64,000 bases of DNA, from contig QRDG01000415.1 of NCBI GenBank assembly GCA_012064385.1, positions 2,201,792 through 2,265,791 on the forward strand. The letters run 5' to 3'. The stretch comes from Puccinellia tenuiflora. Its lineage: Eukaryota > Streptophyta > Magnoliopsida > Poales > Poaceae. A program made the position numbers and the translations under genes. Positions 9,868 through 21,700 of the stretch are shown piece by piece. Within the stretch, counting starts at the first letter, position 1, and the number at the start of each line of letters is the position of its first letter. A model generated the notes under the pieces. It was not told the DNA's origin. It saw only the letters and a list, made by a program, of their open reading frames with translations, and ran no database searches.

Positions 9868-11780
9868 GTGCCGACTCTGGGTCTGGAAAAGCTAACTCCT
9901 CCTCTGTGGGTAGCTTGACTGAAGGGTGGTGGAGTTCATCTAAGAACACATTTGGTGGTACTTTCTCTCGACGAGAGCCGAGTCGTGATAACGCATCAGC
10001 GGCTTCGTTCTTGCGTCTGTCAATATGCTCCACTTGATAACCAGAAAAGAACCCGGCTATCTGTTCGACTGCTCTTCTATAAGCTGCCATGTTTGCATCC
10101 TTCGAGTCCCAAGTTCCAGATACTTGCTGAGCTACGAGATCCGAGTCCCCAAAGCACCTGATACGCTTGATGTTCATCTCCTTGGCCAAACGCAGGCCAT
10201 GTAGCAAAGCCTCATACTCTGCCATGTTATTGGTGCAATCAAAGTGTAACTGAAGGACGTATGCTAACTTATCTCCCTTAGGCGATGTTAACACCACGCC
10301 GGCTCCTGAACCTTCCAACTGTCTGGACCCATCAAAGTGCATTGTCCAATACTTGGTGCAAGGGGTGCTTGGTGAAGATGTAAAATCTGTCCAATCATTG
10401 ACAAAATCCACCAAAGCTTGAGATTTGATCGCTGTCCTTGGCTCATATGTGATATGATAAGGACCCAACTCAATTGCCCACTTGGCGACTCGCCCTGTTG
10501 CCTCTCTGTTGCGTATAATATCTGCCAGTGGTGCTGAACTCACCACCTTAATCGGATGCTCTTGGAAATAATGCTTGAGCTTTCTACTTGCAAGAAAAAC
10601 TCCATAAACTAATTTCTGCCACTGAGGGTACCTTTGCTTTGACTCTGTGAGGACTTCACTGATGTAGTAGACAGGTCTCTGCACTGGGTACTCCTTTCCT
10701 TCCTCTGCACGTTCCACAACTACTACTGCGCTGACAACTCTCTCGTTGGCAGCTACATATAATAGCATGGGCTCCTTATCTGTAGGAGCTGCAAGCACTG
10801 GTGCTGTTGATAAAGTTTTCTTCAACTCCTCAAAAGCACGGTCAGCCTCTTCATCCCATAGGAATTTGTCTGACTTCTTCAAGAGTCGGTAGAGAGGACC
10901 CGCCTTCTCGCCGAGTCTGGAAATAAACCTGCTCAGAGCTGCCACACATCCAGTAAGCTTTTGGACGTCCTTCAGACAAGTCGGCTTCTGCAAGTTATGG
11001 ATAGCCTTGATCTTCTCTGGATTTGCCTCAATGCCTCTCTCTGAAACGATGAAGCCTAGGAGTTTGCCAGCAGGGACTCCAAAGACACACTTGGTCGGGT
11101 TGAGCTTCATCTTATACTTGCGTAGGTTCTCAAAGGTTTCTGTCAAGTCTGCTATCAAAGAGTCGGCCTTCTGAGATTTGACAACTACATCATCCACATA
11201 AGCATGAATATTTCTTCCAATCTGTTTTTTGAAACAGTTCTGTATACACCTCTGATATGTAGCTCCCGCATTCTTGAGTCCAAAGGGCATTGTTGTGTAA
11301 CAAAATGCTCCAAAGGGCGTGATGAAGGACGTTTTCAACTCATCCTCTATGTTGAGTCTGATCTGATGGTACCCTGAATATGCATCCAAGAAACAAAGCA
11401 ACTCTGACCCCGCTGTGGAGTCGATGATTTGGTCTATGCGAGGTAGTGCAAACGGGTCCTTAGGGCAATGCTTGTTCAGGCCCGTGAAGTCGATGCACAT
11501 CCTCAACTCTCCTGTCTTCTTTGGTACTAATACTGGATTAGCCACCCACTCTGGGTGAAAGACCTCCTTGATGAACTCGGCTGCGAGGAGCCGAGCCACC
11601 TCTTCTCCTATGGCTTTCCTCCTGTCATCATGAAACTGCGCAGACCCTGCTTGACTGGTCTTGCGTTAGGGTTAACATGTAAGCTGTGCTCGGCGAGTTC
11701 TCTTGGGACTCCTGGCATGTCAGATGGCTTCCATGCAAAAACGTCCCGGTTCTCACGGATGAACTCGACGAGCGCGCTTT
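9800..11780 (-). pseudogene. Element A reverse transcriptase and RNase H region of pol
   Basis: The open part (11599-9800, 599 codons) has the RT core (NPVLVPKKTG, FLDAYSGYHQI, MPFGLKNAGATYQR, AYVDD at 133-137) and a Gypsy RNase H (HFDGSRQ, AEYEALLHGL, GDSDLVAQQ, NEAADALSR). RT copies element RNA into DNA and RNase H removes the template. The RT N-terminal part lies at 11600-11780 in another frame because a base is missing near 11630, as comparison with the second copy near 13430 shows. The pol frame begins directly after an in-frame TAG at 11784-11782. Breaks may be real or low sequence quality beside the N at 12763. Confidence 0.85.
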
Positions 11781-11781
11781 C

Positions 11782-11784
11782 CTA
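11782..11784 (-). other. In-frame UAG between protease and RT frames, element A
   Basis: On the minus strand GAT AAA TAG GAA AGC lies at the junction of the gag-protease frame and the RT frame, which are in the same phase. The second copy has the same triplet at 13586-13584, and element B has TAG GAA AGC at 34096-34104. This suggests pol made by stop-codon readthrough. Confidence 0.65.
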
Positions 11785-11827
11785 TTTATCAGAGAGGTGT
11801 GCCCCAATGGTGAACTGCTTGGAAGAG

Positions 11828-13114
11828 TCACCAGGGTAAAGTCGACTTGCTTTGTATCCTGAGCTGACTGAATTTCATTTTCTCCTCTGTGGCCGGCTTC
11901 TTAAGGACCGAGTTGTCCTCCGGATCCACGTTTGCCTTGTAAAACTTCAGCTCCTCTTGAGCACAAGCTGTCTCAGCCATGGCTGCATCACCAATCTCGC
12001 ACTCCAATGCCATCTGTCTGCTGCCATTAACTGTGATGATTCCTGCTGGACCTGGCATCTTGAGCTTCAAGTACACATAACATGGCCTGGCCATAAACTT
12101 AAAATATGCAGGTCGACCAAAAAGAGCATGATATGGGCTCTTAAGGTCCACTACCTCAAAGGGCATAATCTCTGAACGAAAATTCTCCACTGTGCCAAAA
12201 GCAACCTCAAGGTAAATCTTACCGATAGGTTTAGCCGACTTCCCTGGTACTATCCCATGGAACACTGTCTCTGTTGGAATTAGCTGTCTATCTTGCAGCT
12301 GCATCCTCTTGAACGTGTCGTAATATAAGATGTTGATACTACTTCCACCATCCATAAGCACTTTGTTCAATGTATAGCCCCCAACTTGAGGTGCCACTAC
12401 CAAGGCTAGCTGCCCTGGCTCGTCGACTCTTGGAGGATGATCTGCTCGACTCCATGTGATGGTTTGCTCTGACCACCTGAGCCATTGTGGAAGGGCCGGC
12501 TCTACTGCATTAACTGCTCTGACTTTCAACTTCTTGGAACGCTTAGACGTACTAGTGGTGAAGACATGGTAGCTGCCATGACTCGGGTTGTGCTGCCGAG
12601 TTGTGACATAATACTGACCATTGCCCTCGTGAAGCTGCTTCGGGTTCTGCTGGAACCCGCCCTGCTGATGACCTCCTCCTTGAGGTTGGTTTGGGTTATT
12701 GCCGGCTCCTCCACCGTTATTGCCGGGTCCTCCGGCTCCATTGTTTCCTCTATATCCACCATNTTGGACGTCCTTCAGACAAGTCGGCTTCTGCAAGTTA
12801 TGGATAGCCTTGATTTTCTCTGGATTTGCCTCAATGCCTCTCTCTGAAACGATGAAGCCTAGGAGTTTGCCAGCAGGGACTCCAAAGACACACTTGGTCG
12901 GGTTGAGCTTCATCTTATACTTGCGTAGGTTCTCAAAGGTTTCTGTCAAGTCTGCTATCAAAGAGTCGGCCTTCTGAGACTTGACAACTACATCATCCAC
13001 ATAAGCATGAATATTCCTTCCAATCTGTTTTTGAAACAGTTCTGATACACCTCTGATATGTAGCTCCCGCATTCTTGAGTCCAAAGGGCATTGTTGTGTA
13101 ACAAAATGCTCCAA
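11828..13114 (-). pseudogene. Chimeric RT-gag-protease frame spanning the N
   Basis: This frame starts in a second copy of RT (AYVDDVVVKS), crosses the N into the gag Gly/Asn-rich tail, and then runs through the protease-like domain (LMDGGSSINILY). Domain order RT-gag-PR is impossible for a working element and is explained by the duplication. The protease part duplicates the one at 13591-14500. It ends after KFSQLRIQ through a lost base compared with the other copy. Confidence 0.8.
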
Positions 13115-13586
13115 AGGGCGTGATGAAGGACGTTTTCAACTCATCCTCTATGTTGAGTCTGATCTGATGGTACCCTGAATATGCATCCAAGAAACAAAGC
13201 AACTCTGACCCCGCTGTGGAGTCGATGATTGGTCTATGCGAGGTAGTGCAAACGGGTCCTTAGGGCAATGCTTGTTCAGGCCCGTGAAGTCAATGCCACA
13301 TCCTCAACTCTCCTGTTCTTCTTTGGTACCAACACCGGATTGGCCACCACTCTGGATGAAAGACCTCCTTGATGAACTCGGCGCGAGGAGCCGAGCCACC
13401 TCTTCTCCTATGGCTTTCCTCCTGTCATCATGAAACTTGCGCAGACCTTGCTTAACTGGTCTTGCGTTAGGATTAACGTGTAAGCTGTGCTCGGCGAGTT
13501 CTCTCGGGGACCCCTGGCAATGTCAGATGGTTTCCATGCAAAAACGTCCGGTTCTCACGGATGAACTCGACGAGCTCGCTTTCCTA

Positions 13587-16500
13587 TTTATCAGAGAGGT
13601 TGTGCCCCAATGGTGAATTGCTTGGAAGAGTCACCAGGGGTGAAGTCGACTTGCTTTGTATCCTGAGCTGACTTGAATTTCATTTTCTCCTCTGTGGCCG
13701 GCTTCTTAAGGACCGAGTTGTCCTCCGGATCCACGTTTGCCTTGTAAAACTTCAGCTCCTCTTGAGCACAAGCTGTCTCAGCCATGGCTGCATCACCAAT
13801 CTCGCACTCCAATGCCATCTGTCTGCTGCCATTAACTGTGATGATTCCTGCTGGACCTGGCATCTTGAGCTTCAAGTACACATAACATGGCCTAGCCATA
13901 AACTTAAAATATGCAGGTCGACCAAAAAGAGCATGATATGGGCTCTTAAGGTCCACTACCTCAAAGGGCATAATCTCTGAACGAAAATTCTCCACTGTGC
14001 CAAAAGCAACCTCAAGGTAAATCTTACCGATAGGTTTAGCCGACTTCCCTGGTACTATCCCATGGAACACTGTCTCTGTTGGAATTAGCTGTCTATCTTG
14101 CAGCTGCATCCTCTTGAACGTGTCGTAATATAAGATGTTGATACTACTTCCACCATCCATAAGCACCTTGTTCAATGTATAGCCCCCAACTTGAGGTGCC
14201 ACCACCAAGGCTAGCTGCCCTGGCTCGTCGACTCTTGGAGGATGATCTGCCCGACTCCATGTGATGGTTTGTTCTGACCATCTGAGCCACTGTGGAAGGG
14301 CCGGCTCTACTGCATTAACTGCTCTGACTTTTAACTTCTTGGAACGCTTAGACGTACTAGTGGTGAAGACATGGTAGCTGCCATGACTCGGGTTGTGCTG
14401 CCGAGTTGTGACATAATACTGACCATTGCCCTCGTGAAGCTGCTTCGGGTTCTGCTGGAACCCGCCCTGCTGGTGACCTCCTCCTTGAGGTTGGTTTGGG
14501 TTATTGCCGGCTCCTCCACCGTTATTGCCGGGTCCTCCGGCTCCATTGTTTCCTCTATATCCACCATTGTTGTTACCTCCTCCTGGCCCTTGGAACCTGG
14601 CGCGCTGCAAATCTACGCACTGTCCCAGGGTATGACCGCATCTGCCGTTCTTGGCATGTTTAGGGCATGGAATTCTCAAGACCTCCTCTGTGCTTGGAGT
14701 GCGGCCTTGGTATCCACCAGAATTGTTGTCCTTACGCCTGACTCCAGTGTTTGTGTTGGCCACTAGGTCAGAGTTGTCTCCATACGGCCTCTTGCCACTA
14801 CCTTGATTCTGGTTCTGATTCTGGTTCTGGTTCTGACCATTGCCACCTTGTCCTTTAGTTCCTTCCTCCTGATCCTTTGTTTTGTCTGTGGCAGCGTGCT
14901 TATTAGCACCTGCCATGATCTCACCGATCGTAAGGGGAATACCTTGATTCAGGCTCTCCTTCATGCGACCTAGCTTCCAACTCAAGGGATTGTAACTGCA
15001 ATTTCTCTCCATCGCCATTAAGACTGAAACTGGTGGGAGTCCTTGTGAGGAGTTAATGATCTCTGAAACTCGCTTCATCCAGTGCCTTGCTGACTCGCCT
15101 TTCCTCTGGACACATCGCTCCAGGTCCTCAATGGTGCTGAGTTTCTTGCATGTGCCTTGGAAATTCTGAATAAAAGCCGCCTTCAACTGCTCCCAAGAGT
15201 TAATTGACCTAGGAGGCAAGTTGCGCATCCACACCTTGGCTGCTCCCTCCATCATAAGATACATAAACTTGGCACACAGATTACCTGTGGCATTACGAAT
15301 ACTCATTGCCATCTCGTATGTACCCAACCAAGAGGTCGGGTCCATGTTGGGCTCATAGTTGGGAACCTTGCGCGGCTCCTTGAAACTGCTAGGGAAGGAC
15401 TCGGATCTGATGGCATCGGACAAACACTCTGGTCCTGTTAATGCTGGGGACACACCAGGAGAAGTCACCTCCTCGTGGACCCGGCTCGGCTGAGGCGGGT
15501 TGGCTGCAAGCACTATCGCTCTGTCCCTCTCTGCCTCCCGAGCTCTTGCTGCTTCTCTCTCTCGTCGTTGCCTTGCTTCATCAACCACTAGCTGAGCTTG
15601 CGAAGCCGTTGGTATGTTTGCACGATTCCTCGCTAGTTCACGACGCCTTGCACTCGTAGAGTTTGCCGGGTTGGACTCGCCGTGCCGACTCCTCGTTCCT
15701 GAGTTAAAGGGTGTTGAGTGTAGCCTACTTGCATCTGGAAAAGTTGGATACAAAGCCTGCTGAGTCAAGGCTGTTTTCAGTAACTCAATAGCCTCCCGAG
15801 TCTCCTGTCCTGCTGGTCCCTCTGGTACCACAATATTCTCCAATCTCAGAGTCGCCGCATGCACGTTGTCCATAGGATTAGAGTAATGTCCCTCTGGAGT
15901 ATGAAATCTGTTAGGCTGTGCCCCTAAGCCACCAGATGCTCCTCCTCCGACTCCTCCTTCAGGCGGTGGTCCGTTAACACGGCTGCCTCCCGATCCTTCT
16001 GGGGGTGGTGGTGGTGGTGGTGGTGGTGGTGCTCCTCCGGTTCCTCCTGCGGCGCCTCCTGCTGCCGCTGAGCCTCCTAGTCCGGCTCCTCTGCCTGGAC
16101 CATTGGGTGTGGTGAATAAATTGGTTGGATTGATGTGGACTCCATCATGTAAGCGACTCCTGGCTCGGCGATGCTGAATTGAAGTAAGCTCCTCGCGGCG
16201 CCTCCGCACGACCTGAGCTTCATCTTGGACTCGGGCCTGCTCTGCAGCTAACCTCCGGTTTGCCTCCGTGATATCAGCTAACTGCTTCTCCAACGCAGCA
16301 CGAGCGTTGGTTAACTCGGCCGCCCTCTCTGCGGCATTACTTGCATTAATCTCCTTTGTCAACAAAGTTGTATCAAACTGATTCCCAGTGTTCCCAGACA
16401 TGTAGACTCCCACAACACGAGCGCCTACTGGCGACTCCTCGTAATCCTCTTCCTCTATCCCGTACCCAAGTCGATCTTCAAACAAGGGTAGGATGGACTC

Positions 16501-16830
16501 TGAATCTGCATCATAATCTGAATCTGACTCTTGCATCACATCTGGTTCCTCAGCTAGGGGTTCCTCAGACTCGGCGATGATGCCGACCTCTGAAGTTCCG
16601 ACCGACTCCTCGCCGTCGGACTCGACGATGACGGTTAGCTCCGGCGCCGATTCCGCCGAGTTCTCGCGAAGACCCGATGCGCACACCATCCCGACGAACA
16701 CGTTGATTCCTCCAAAGACAAGCTGATAGCCCTCGTCGACTTCATTCATCTCCGAGGTCCAGCCTGAGTCATCGATCTCTGTCTCTCCATGCTCATCAGT
16801 GTAGACCCGCCCGATGGCGAGTTTCTCCAT
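13587..16830 (-). CDS. Element A gag-protease polyprotein
   Basis: I place the start at the ATG at 16830, just downstream of the primer-binding region. The open frame runs on upstream into the LTR to 17103, but that part is only open by chance. An acidic N-terminal part is followed by a helical Arg/Glu-rich stretch, a proline run coded by a GGT microsatellite (near 16008-16031), a Retrotrans_gag core (WLGTYEMAMSI, AAKVWMRNLPP, AFIQNFQGTC), an Asn/Gln repeat, and a zinc-binding-like run CPKHAKNGRCGHTLGQC in place of a standard CCHC knuckle. The aspartic protease domain has DGGSS where most have D-T/S-G. The frame reads about 1,080 codons. An extra base near 13600 shifts the last codons so that it ends at 13591, just before the UAG at 13586-13584. 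Confidence 0.82.
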
Positions 16831-16880
16831 GGCTCGACGAGCAGCTCCAACGATCTCGACTCCTTTCGTCACCGTAGGCC

Positions 16881-16897
16881 CCACGGTGGGCGCCAAC
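16881..16897 (-). promoter_or_regulatory. Element A primer-binding region
   Basis: On the minus strand, GTTGGCGCCCACCGTGG follows directly on the 5' LTR end (CCACGACA). TTGGCGCC at this place is usual in Tat-type Gypsy elements; the tRNA is not identified here. Confidence 0.7.
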
Positions 16898-17453
16898 TGT
16901 CGTGGGGTTGTCACGGCAAGTTCTTCCTTAGGGAAGATGAGTTCTGGGGCCATTGATGACTGAAGTACGCTGGAACGGTTAATCTCGCCAAGGAACAAGG
17001 ATTTACCCAGGTTCGGCCCCTCTAATTCGAGGTAAAAACCTACTTCCTGCTTCTCTGTTATTGCTCTTGATATGTCTCGATTACAAGGACCCGGCTCCCA
17101 CAACTTAGGAGCCGGCGACTTCTCTCTGGTGGCTAGGGTTTCTCTACTGATTGAAGCTTATCGATCTAAGGTCCAGGACCCCGCTTATAAAGGCTGCCGG
17201 GTCCCTGGACTTACACTTTACACCGAGTCATACTAGAACACGGAGTCCTACTCTACGTCTTGGTCTTCCAAGTTTAGACTCCGGGTTGTACTTGGACTCC
17301 TTCCGGACGGGTCCTTTCTTCATCATGGGCCCTGGCCGGCTTGTCTCCAGCCCAGCCCATGCGACTTGATACGTGACTCAGCTTTGGCCTTCTTGGTCTT
17401 GGCGGGTCTACTTTCCGGGTCCATGGGCCTACCTATAAAGTATCCCCCCATCA
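16898..17453 (-). repeat. Element A 5' LTR
   Basis: 556 bp, TG...CA on the minus strand. It carries the promoter for the genomic RNA: TATA box CTTTATAAGC (reverse complement near 17182-17191). It differs from the 3' LTR at six positions. Confidence 0.92.
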
Positions 17454-20225
17454 CCACCGTCCTCATCGTTTCTTTTCCACCCACACACTCACATGCAAAT
17501 GGAAATAGCAAACTAGAGGACCCTTGACAAGCCCCTCACAAATTATTCGCTCAGTAAGGAGCCCATACTCCCACCAATGGAAGCACACTCGGTTCTTGGT
17601 TCTAGCTAAAAGCACTCTCAGCCTAGGCGACAAGAATGAGGCAAAACGCCATCCCCCGATGGCAACTCATCCAAGCCTTTTAGCATTTTTATTAAGTACC
17701 ACAAGTAACCACCATGTCCGAACATTCCATCAACATCATAAATATGGAATTAATATCACCAGAAAATATAACATTAGACTAAGCATGGCTAAGCATGGCT
17801 AAGCATAGCTAAGCATATAACCAACACATATATATCTTATCTCCGGCCAACACATCAAACCTATGGTTCATAGGAGGGGAAACATGTGATGGTTTAGGGG
17901 ACAATGCAATTCATAGGATACTCTACATCTTGATCAAAAGTGTCATTGGAATCGAATGCAATATTATGGTGGATAAAATAATTGTATAAAACAATAGGAG
18001 GCTATATCTCCTACCTTGCTGATAGTGCTGGTCGCGCTGATCGTCGAGGTATTGTGGTGGAATCTCGACTCCTGAATCTACCGATACCAAACAATACAGG
18101 AAAACGAAATAAAAGGTGCAATGCACATTCATGATGAGATGGTCAAATTATGCACTGAAATGGTCTTGGGCATGACCCACAAGTTAAATGGAACCCCTAA
18201 AATAAATATCGCAATTAACGGGTTAAAACACCATACTTAACTTAGTGATTTGGTTAATTACGCAAAATGTACAGTACTAAAATATGAGGTCTACAGGCAT
18301 GAAAATGACATTATTAGATAGGTATTGTTCTCCTGATCATTTTGGTACTTCGTTTGCAATTTTTAGATTAACGAGCAAGAAATGGTGATTTAAACGGTTA
18401 TACAATTTTAATCATTTTAATCAATTCCAAAGGACATCAAAGGAAAAGTTGGTTTCATGCTGTGAACTTAACATAGCTAAACAGCCCTTGAGTTGCTGAT
18501 CATTTTGGGTTATTAAACATAATTTTTGAGTCACTATTTATCAAGTTATGAATTTCCCAAAATGTGATTTAAATCTGCCATTTTAATTAATTTATATAAG
18601 CAGCACAAAATTTAATTCTACAACTCTCTCAAATGCCATAAGCTTGTAGTTCATTGTTTACTGAACTTTTTGATAGCTCATTTATGATTTTTGGATAATT
18701 ATTCTTCAAGTTATGAATTTTCTAAATGTTGATTTAAATCTGCCATTTTAGTATTTATTAATTAAAGGCAATTTAAATATTTTAGTTGACCATGGCAAGG
18801 GTACTAACAGATAGATATTATTTTTCTGAGCAGTTTGACATATTGTTTGCATTTTTCTGAGTTGTGGTTCAAAAGTTATTGAATTTCAAAGTTTGAATTA
18901 ATTTCTGCCATTTTGTTTTAATTTCAGAAAAACGGCCGGGGCGTTTTGTACCGGGCCGTGGCTAGCCAGAGAGGCTAACGGGCGGGGCCAGAGCCACGCC
19001 AGCAGCCACGTTGGCGCGAAGGCCCACGTCTAGGTTTGACCTTGGCGCGATGCCAAGACCGGCGCGGCGCCGCGGTGACCGACGGCGGTGGCTTGGACGG
19101 GGACGGCGGCGCACGGCGTTCAGAGGCTAACAACCGGGCGCATTCGACGTGCCTAACTACGGCGAGCAAAAAAAGTGTGGCGCCGCTACCTACTGGTTGC
19201 CGGAGCGACGCATACGTCGGCGACAGGCGGCGGCCGACGACGAACTACGTCGAAAACGCAACCTAGAGAGCGAGGGGAGGAGAGGAGGTGTCCCGGAGGA
19301 CGGCATGCTCACCCTAGACGCGTTGGTGATCGTGGCGGTGAAGACGGTGGCCGGGATCGACAGCAATAGAGCTCGGCGTAGCGGCGGCCGGAGAGGAAGA
19401 AGACAGTCGAGCTCGCGATTGGAGGCGTCCCGGCACGATTGCTTGGACGAGGAAGAAGAAGGGAACGAGGCAGAGCTTTTACCCCTAGCTGATCTGCTCC
19501 GGGAGGTCTAAGTCGACGGCGGCGATCGGCGGCGTCCTCGGCTAGGTCACGGCCATGTCGCCGCTAGGGTTAGGGTTTCGGGTGCGGGGAAAATGAGAGG
19601 GGGAGAGAGAGAGCAGGGCGTCGTCGTCCTTCTTATCCACCAGGGGGGCGCGACAGGGGCGAGCTGGTGCGTCGGGGACGGTGGAGGTGGCCTCGGTCGC
19701 TACAGCCATGGCGCACTACAGGGGGAGACGACGACAGTTTTTCAGGTTAACCCCCTGGTCCTTTTTCCTTTTTTCTGTTTTTCCATTTTATTTGAAACAG
19801 CTGACTTTGGCAATTTAATTGAGGCAGCAAAACATTTCCAAAAATTATGAAATTATTCATGGAGGCTCAGAATAATATAAGGGAGCTCACCATATTTTTC
19901 TTTTGAAATTTTGGAATGCTTATGTTGGTTTGGAATTTCAAAATTGAATTGCACCAATTTGGATATTCCCATTTTATAAATTCCATTGGCATCAAAAATG
20001 CCTTTGCAAAATATTTATAAATTACCTTTGGAACTTCCTGGACAAATATGTTCAGTTGCTTTGAATTTTTGTTCACCATTCACATTACCATCATTGGTTT
20101 ATTAATTATCGCTTCCTCATTCTTTCATGTTAAGCAAAATAAATTAGGGATGCCATGATGCAAGATGGGATGCAAAAAGTGGAAAAATTCTTCATATTTC
20201 CATGTACCAAAGTGGGACTGTTACA
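17454..20225 (-). mobile_element. Long LTR-like stretch, minus strand, starting TGTAACAG at 20225
   Basis: On the minus strand the sequence opens with TGTAACAGTCCCACTTTGG and cuts into the gag of element C, so 20225 is an insertion boundary. An AT-rich part (20225-19760), a GC-rich part with several short frames (19760-18930) and a long AT-rich part follow, as in long Gypsy LTRs. The internal order and left end are unclear because element A abuts at 17453. A short repeat of TAAGCATGGC-like units (four copies, 17779-17817) lies inside. No conserved protein frame is visible. A plus-strand LTR at 29553 begins with the same TGTAACAG and has similar composition. Confidence 0.5.
17779..17817. repeat. 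10-bp minisatellite (CTAAGCATGG), four copies
   Basis: CTAAGCATGG CTAAGCATGG CTAAGCATAG CTAAGCATA is read directly from the sequence. Confidence 0.85.
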
Positions 20226-21644
20226 GTCACGGCCTCCTCCTTCTTCAGATCTGGGTCGTTGTGGGCGAAGAGACGGCCCTGCTTGGCCTTGGCGTACTTG
20301 TCAGCAATCTCGATGAGCTTGACGACAGAAGAGAACTCGTCGTGGACGCCGAGCTTCTCGCGCATGTGGACGTCCGTGATGCCCCCGGCGAAAGCGGAGA
20401 TAATGTCTACGTCGGAGATGTAGGGGACCTTATTGTGGACCTGGCTGAAGTGCTGGATGAACTTGCGCAGCGTCTCTCCTAGGGCCTGGCGTACCGCCTT
20501 CAAGCCGTTCTTGGTGAGGGGGCGCTCGTAAGTGCCTCTGAAGTTGGCAATGAACGCATCGCAGAGAGCCCCCCATGACGCGATGGAGCCCTCGGGGAGG
20601 TTCATGATCCACGAACGCGCAGCGTCCTTGAGGGCCATGGGAAACCAATTGGCCATGACCTTGTCGTATCCTCCCGTGGCCTAGATGCCGATGGCGTAGA
20701 GTGCGAGGAACTCCACCAGGTTGTGGGTCCCGTCGTAGCGCAACGGCAGCTCGGGGCGGAACTCGTTGCGCCAGATGACCCGGCGTAGCTCGCTGGAGAA
20801 GGCGAGGCAGCTTCCGTCATAGATGGCGGCGTTGGCGGCGACGGCAGGCGGAGGATGGTTGGCGTTGCCGGCGTTGACGACTTGCTGATGGCGCGATTTT
20901 CTCGCTCGCGCTGTCGCGCGATACCAACGCGGGCGTCCTAGGGAGCGTGGTGGATGATGACGCAGTCGTGTGGTGAGGACGCGTGTGAAGGCTGCGGCTG
21001 ACGTGGCGGAGAGGGAGGTGCGGCGGCTCGGCCGGCTTGGTTCTCCCGCGGGGGTTGGAGCGGCGGAGGCAGCACGACGGATAGGCGGCCGGCGAGGTTT
21101 CCCCCTGCAGGGGTGGAGGCGCCGCACCGCGTGGATGTTCCTGTCCGCGTGAGGTCTGGCGGCCGCGCGACGGCTCGCGCTGCTGCTGGGAGGCTGCGGG
21201 AACCGTGTTGTGGACAAGCTCGGTGATGCGGTCTAGCCACGCGTCCATGGCATCGGGTGTGGGGCGGAACTGCAGCAGCTCCCTTGCTAGGCGCAGAGAC
21301 GCGGCCTCGGCTGGCTCGACATCGCGCCTATCCGACTCGGCGCACTGGGACGGCTGGCGGTGAGGAGGAGGCGACGGGGGTCGAGCCGGCTGCTGGGGAG
21401 GCGGAGTGACAGGCCTTGACCGGTGTGGGTGAGGGGCAACCGACGACGCCAGCTCCTCGACCTGCTTGTCCGCGCGCTGCCTGGCTCGGTTGATAGCGTA
21501 ACTGTCGTCGGCGCTGCTACGGCGCTCAGAGCGGCGATCACCGGCTCGCGGGTCGGGCTTGGTGGCAGTTGCTCCGCGCACCACGCTTCGCCTGCGGTGG
21601 AGGCGCAAGGCGCGCTCGTCCATGGGCTCGTGCTCACTGGTCAT
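20226..21644 (-). pseudogene. Element C gag, broken and cut by an LTR insertion
   Basis: The start at 21644 lies just past the primer-binding region. The first 200 codons are Arg/Ser/Pro-rich. A frame change near 20900-21100 leads to the frame with ELRRVIWRNEF and PLRYDGTHNLVEFLALY, where an in-frame TAG (20684-20682) follows, then the Retrotrans_gag core (AARSWIMNLPEGSI, FIANFRGTYERP, FIQHFSQVHN, IADKYAKAKQ). The frame runs straight into the TGTAACAG LTR at 20225, so the zinc knuckle, protease and pol are missing. This type of gag is common in grass Gypsy elements. Confidence 0.75.
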
Positions 21645-21683
21645 GGCGTTGGAGATCTACCTAGCAAGAACGAGCTTCAACCC

Positions 21684-21700
21684 CTACCTGGCGCGCCAAA
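21684..21700 (-). promoter_or_regulatory. Element C primer-binding region
   Basis: On the minus strand TTTGGCGCGCCAGGTAG follows directly on the LTR end (ATCCGACA). This TTGGCGCGCCAGGTAGGGG phrase is frequent downstream of 5' LTRs in grass Gypsy elements. Confidence 0.7.

Larger units (their letters stand above)
10961..14567 (-). repeat. About 1.8-kb tandem duplication inside element A, joined at one N
   Basis: 10961-12762 (RT, protease and the end of gag) matches 12764-14567. Position 12763 is the only N in the window. Left of it the sequence is the gag glycine/asparagine-rich region; right of it RT resumes in mid-codon. The second copy has many single-base indels between 12990 and 13650 and also clear substitutions (for example GTACTAATACTGGATTA against GTACCAACACCGGATTG), so the copies are not one stretch read twice without change. 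Either two different element copies were joined in assembly, or a true duplication was sequenced badly. Confidence 0.85.
3085..17453 (-). mobile_element. Gypsy element A (Tat-like), minus strand, with LTRs
   Basis: The element has two 556-bp LTRs (3085-3640 and 16898-17453), a primer-binding region at the right LTR, gag-pro, RT-RNase H and integrase on the minus strand, and an antisense multi-exon gene between pol and the left (3') LTR. The order gag-PR-RT-RH-INT makes it Gypsy. The antisense gene and long 3' region point to the Tat lineage (compare Grande and RIRE2). By eye the LTRs differ at six substitutions and no indels (98.9% identity), so insertion was recent. At 1.3e-8 substitutions per site per year this is about 0.4 million years. 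Flanking bases (GGATT left, CCACC right) give no target-site duplication. About 1.8 kb inside is present twice, meeting at an N at 12763. Confidence 0.88.

Noticed and set aside
12763..12763. Single N read as a simple ambiguous base
   Set aside because: The sequences on both sides belong to different domains and each continues elsewhere, so it marks a join rather than one uncertain base.
16831..17103. Upstream extension of the element A gag frame into the 5' LTR
   Set aside because: The frame is open, but it crosses the LTR end and the primer-binding region. The same short frame occurs in the other LTR (3054-3290). Translation from the ATG at 16830 is more credible.
18975..19511. Short overlapping frames in the GC-rich block at 19 kb
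   Set aside because: They are Arg/Gly-rich in all frames with no conserved motif. The block fits the GC-rich part of a long LTR.
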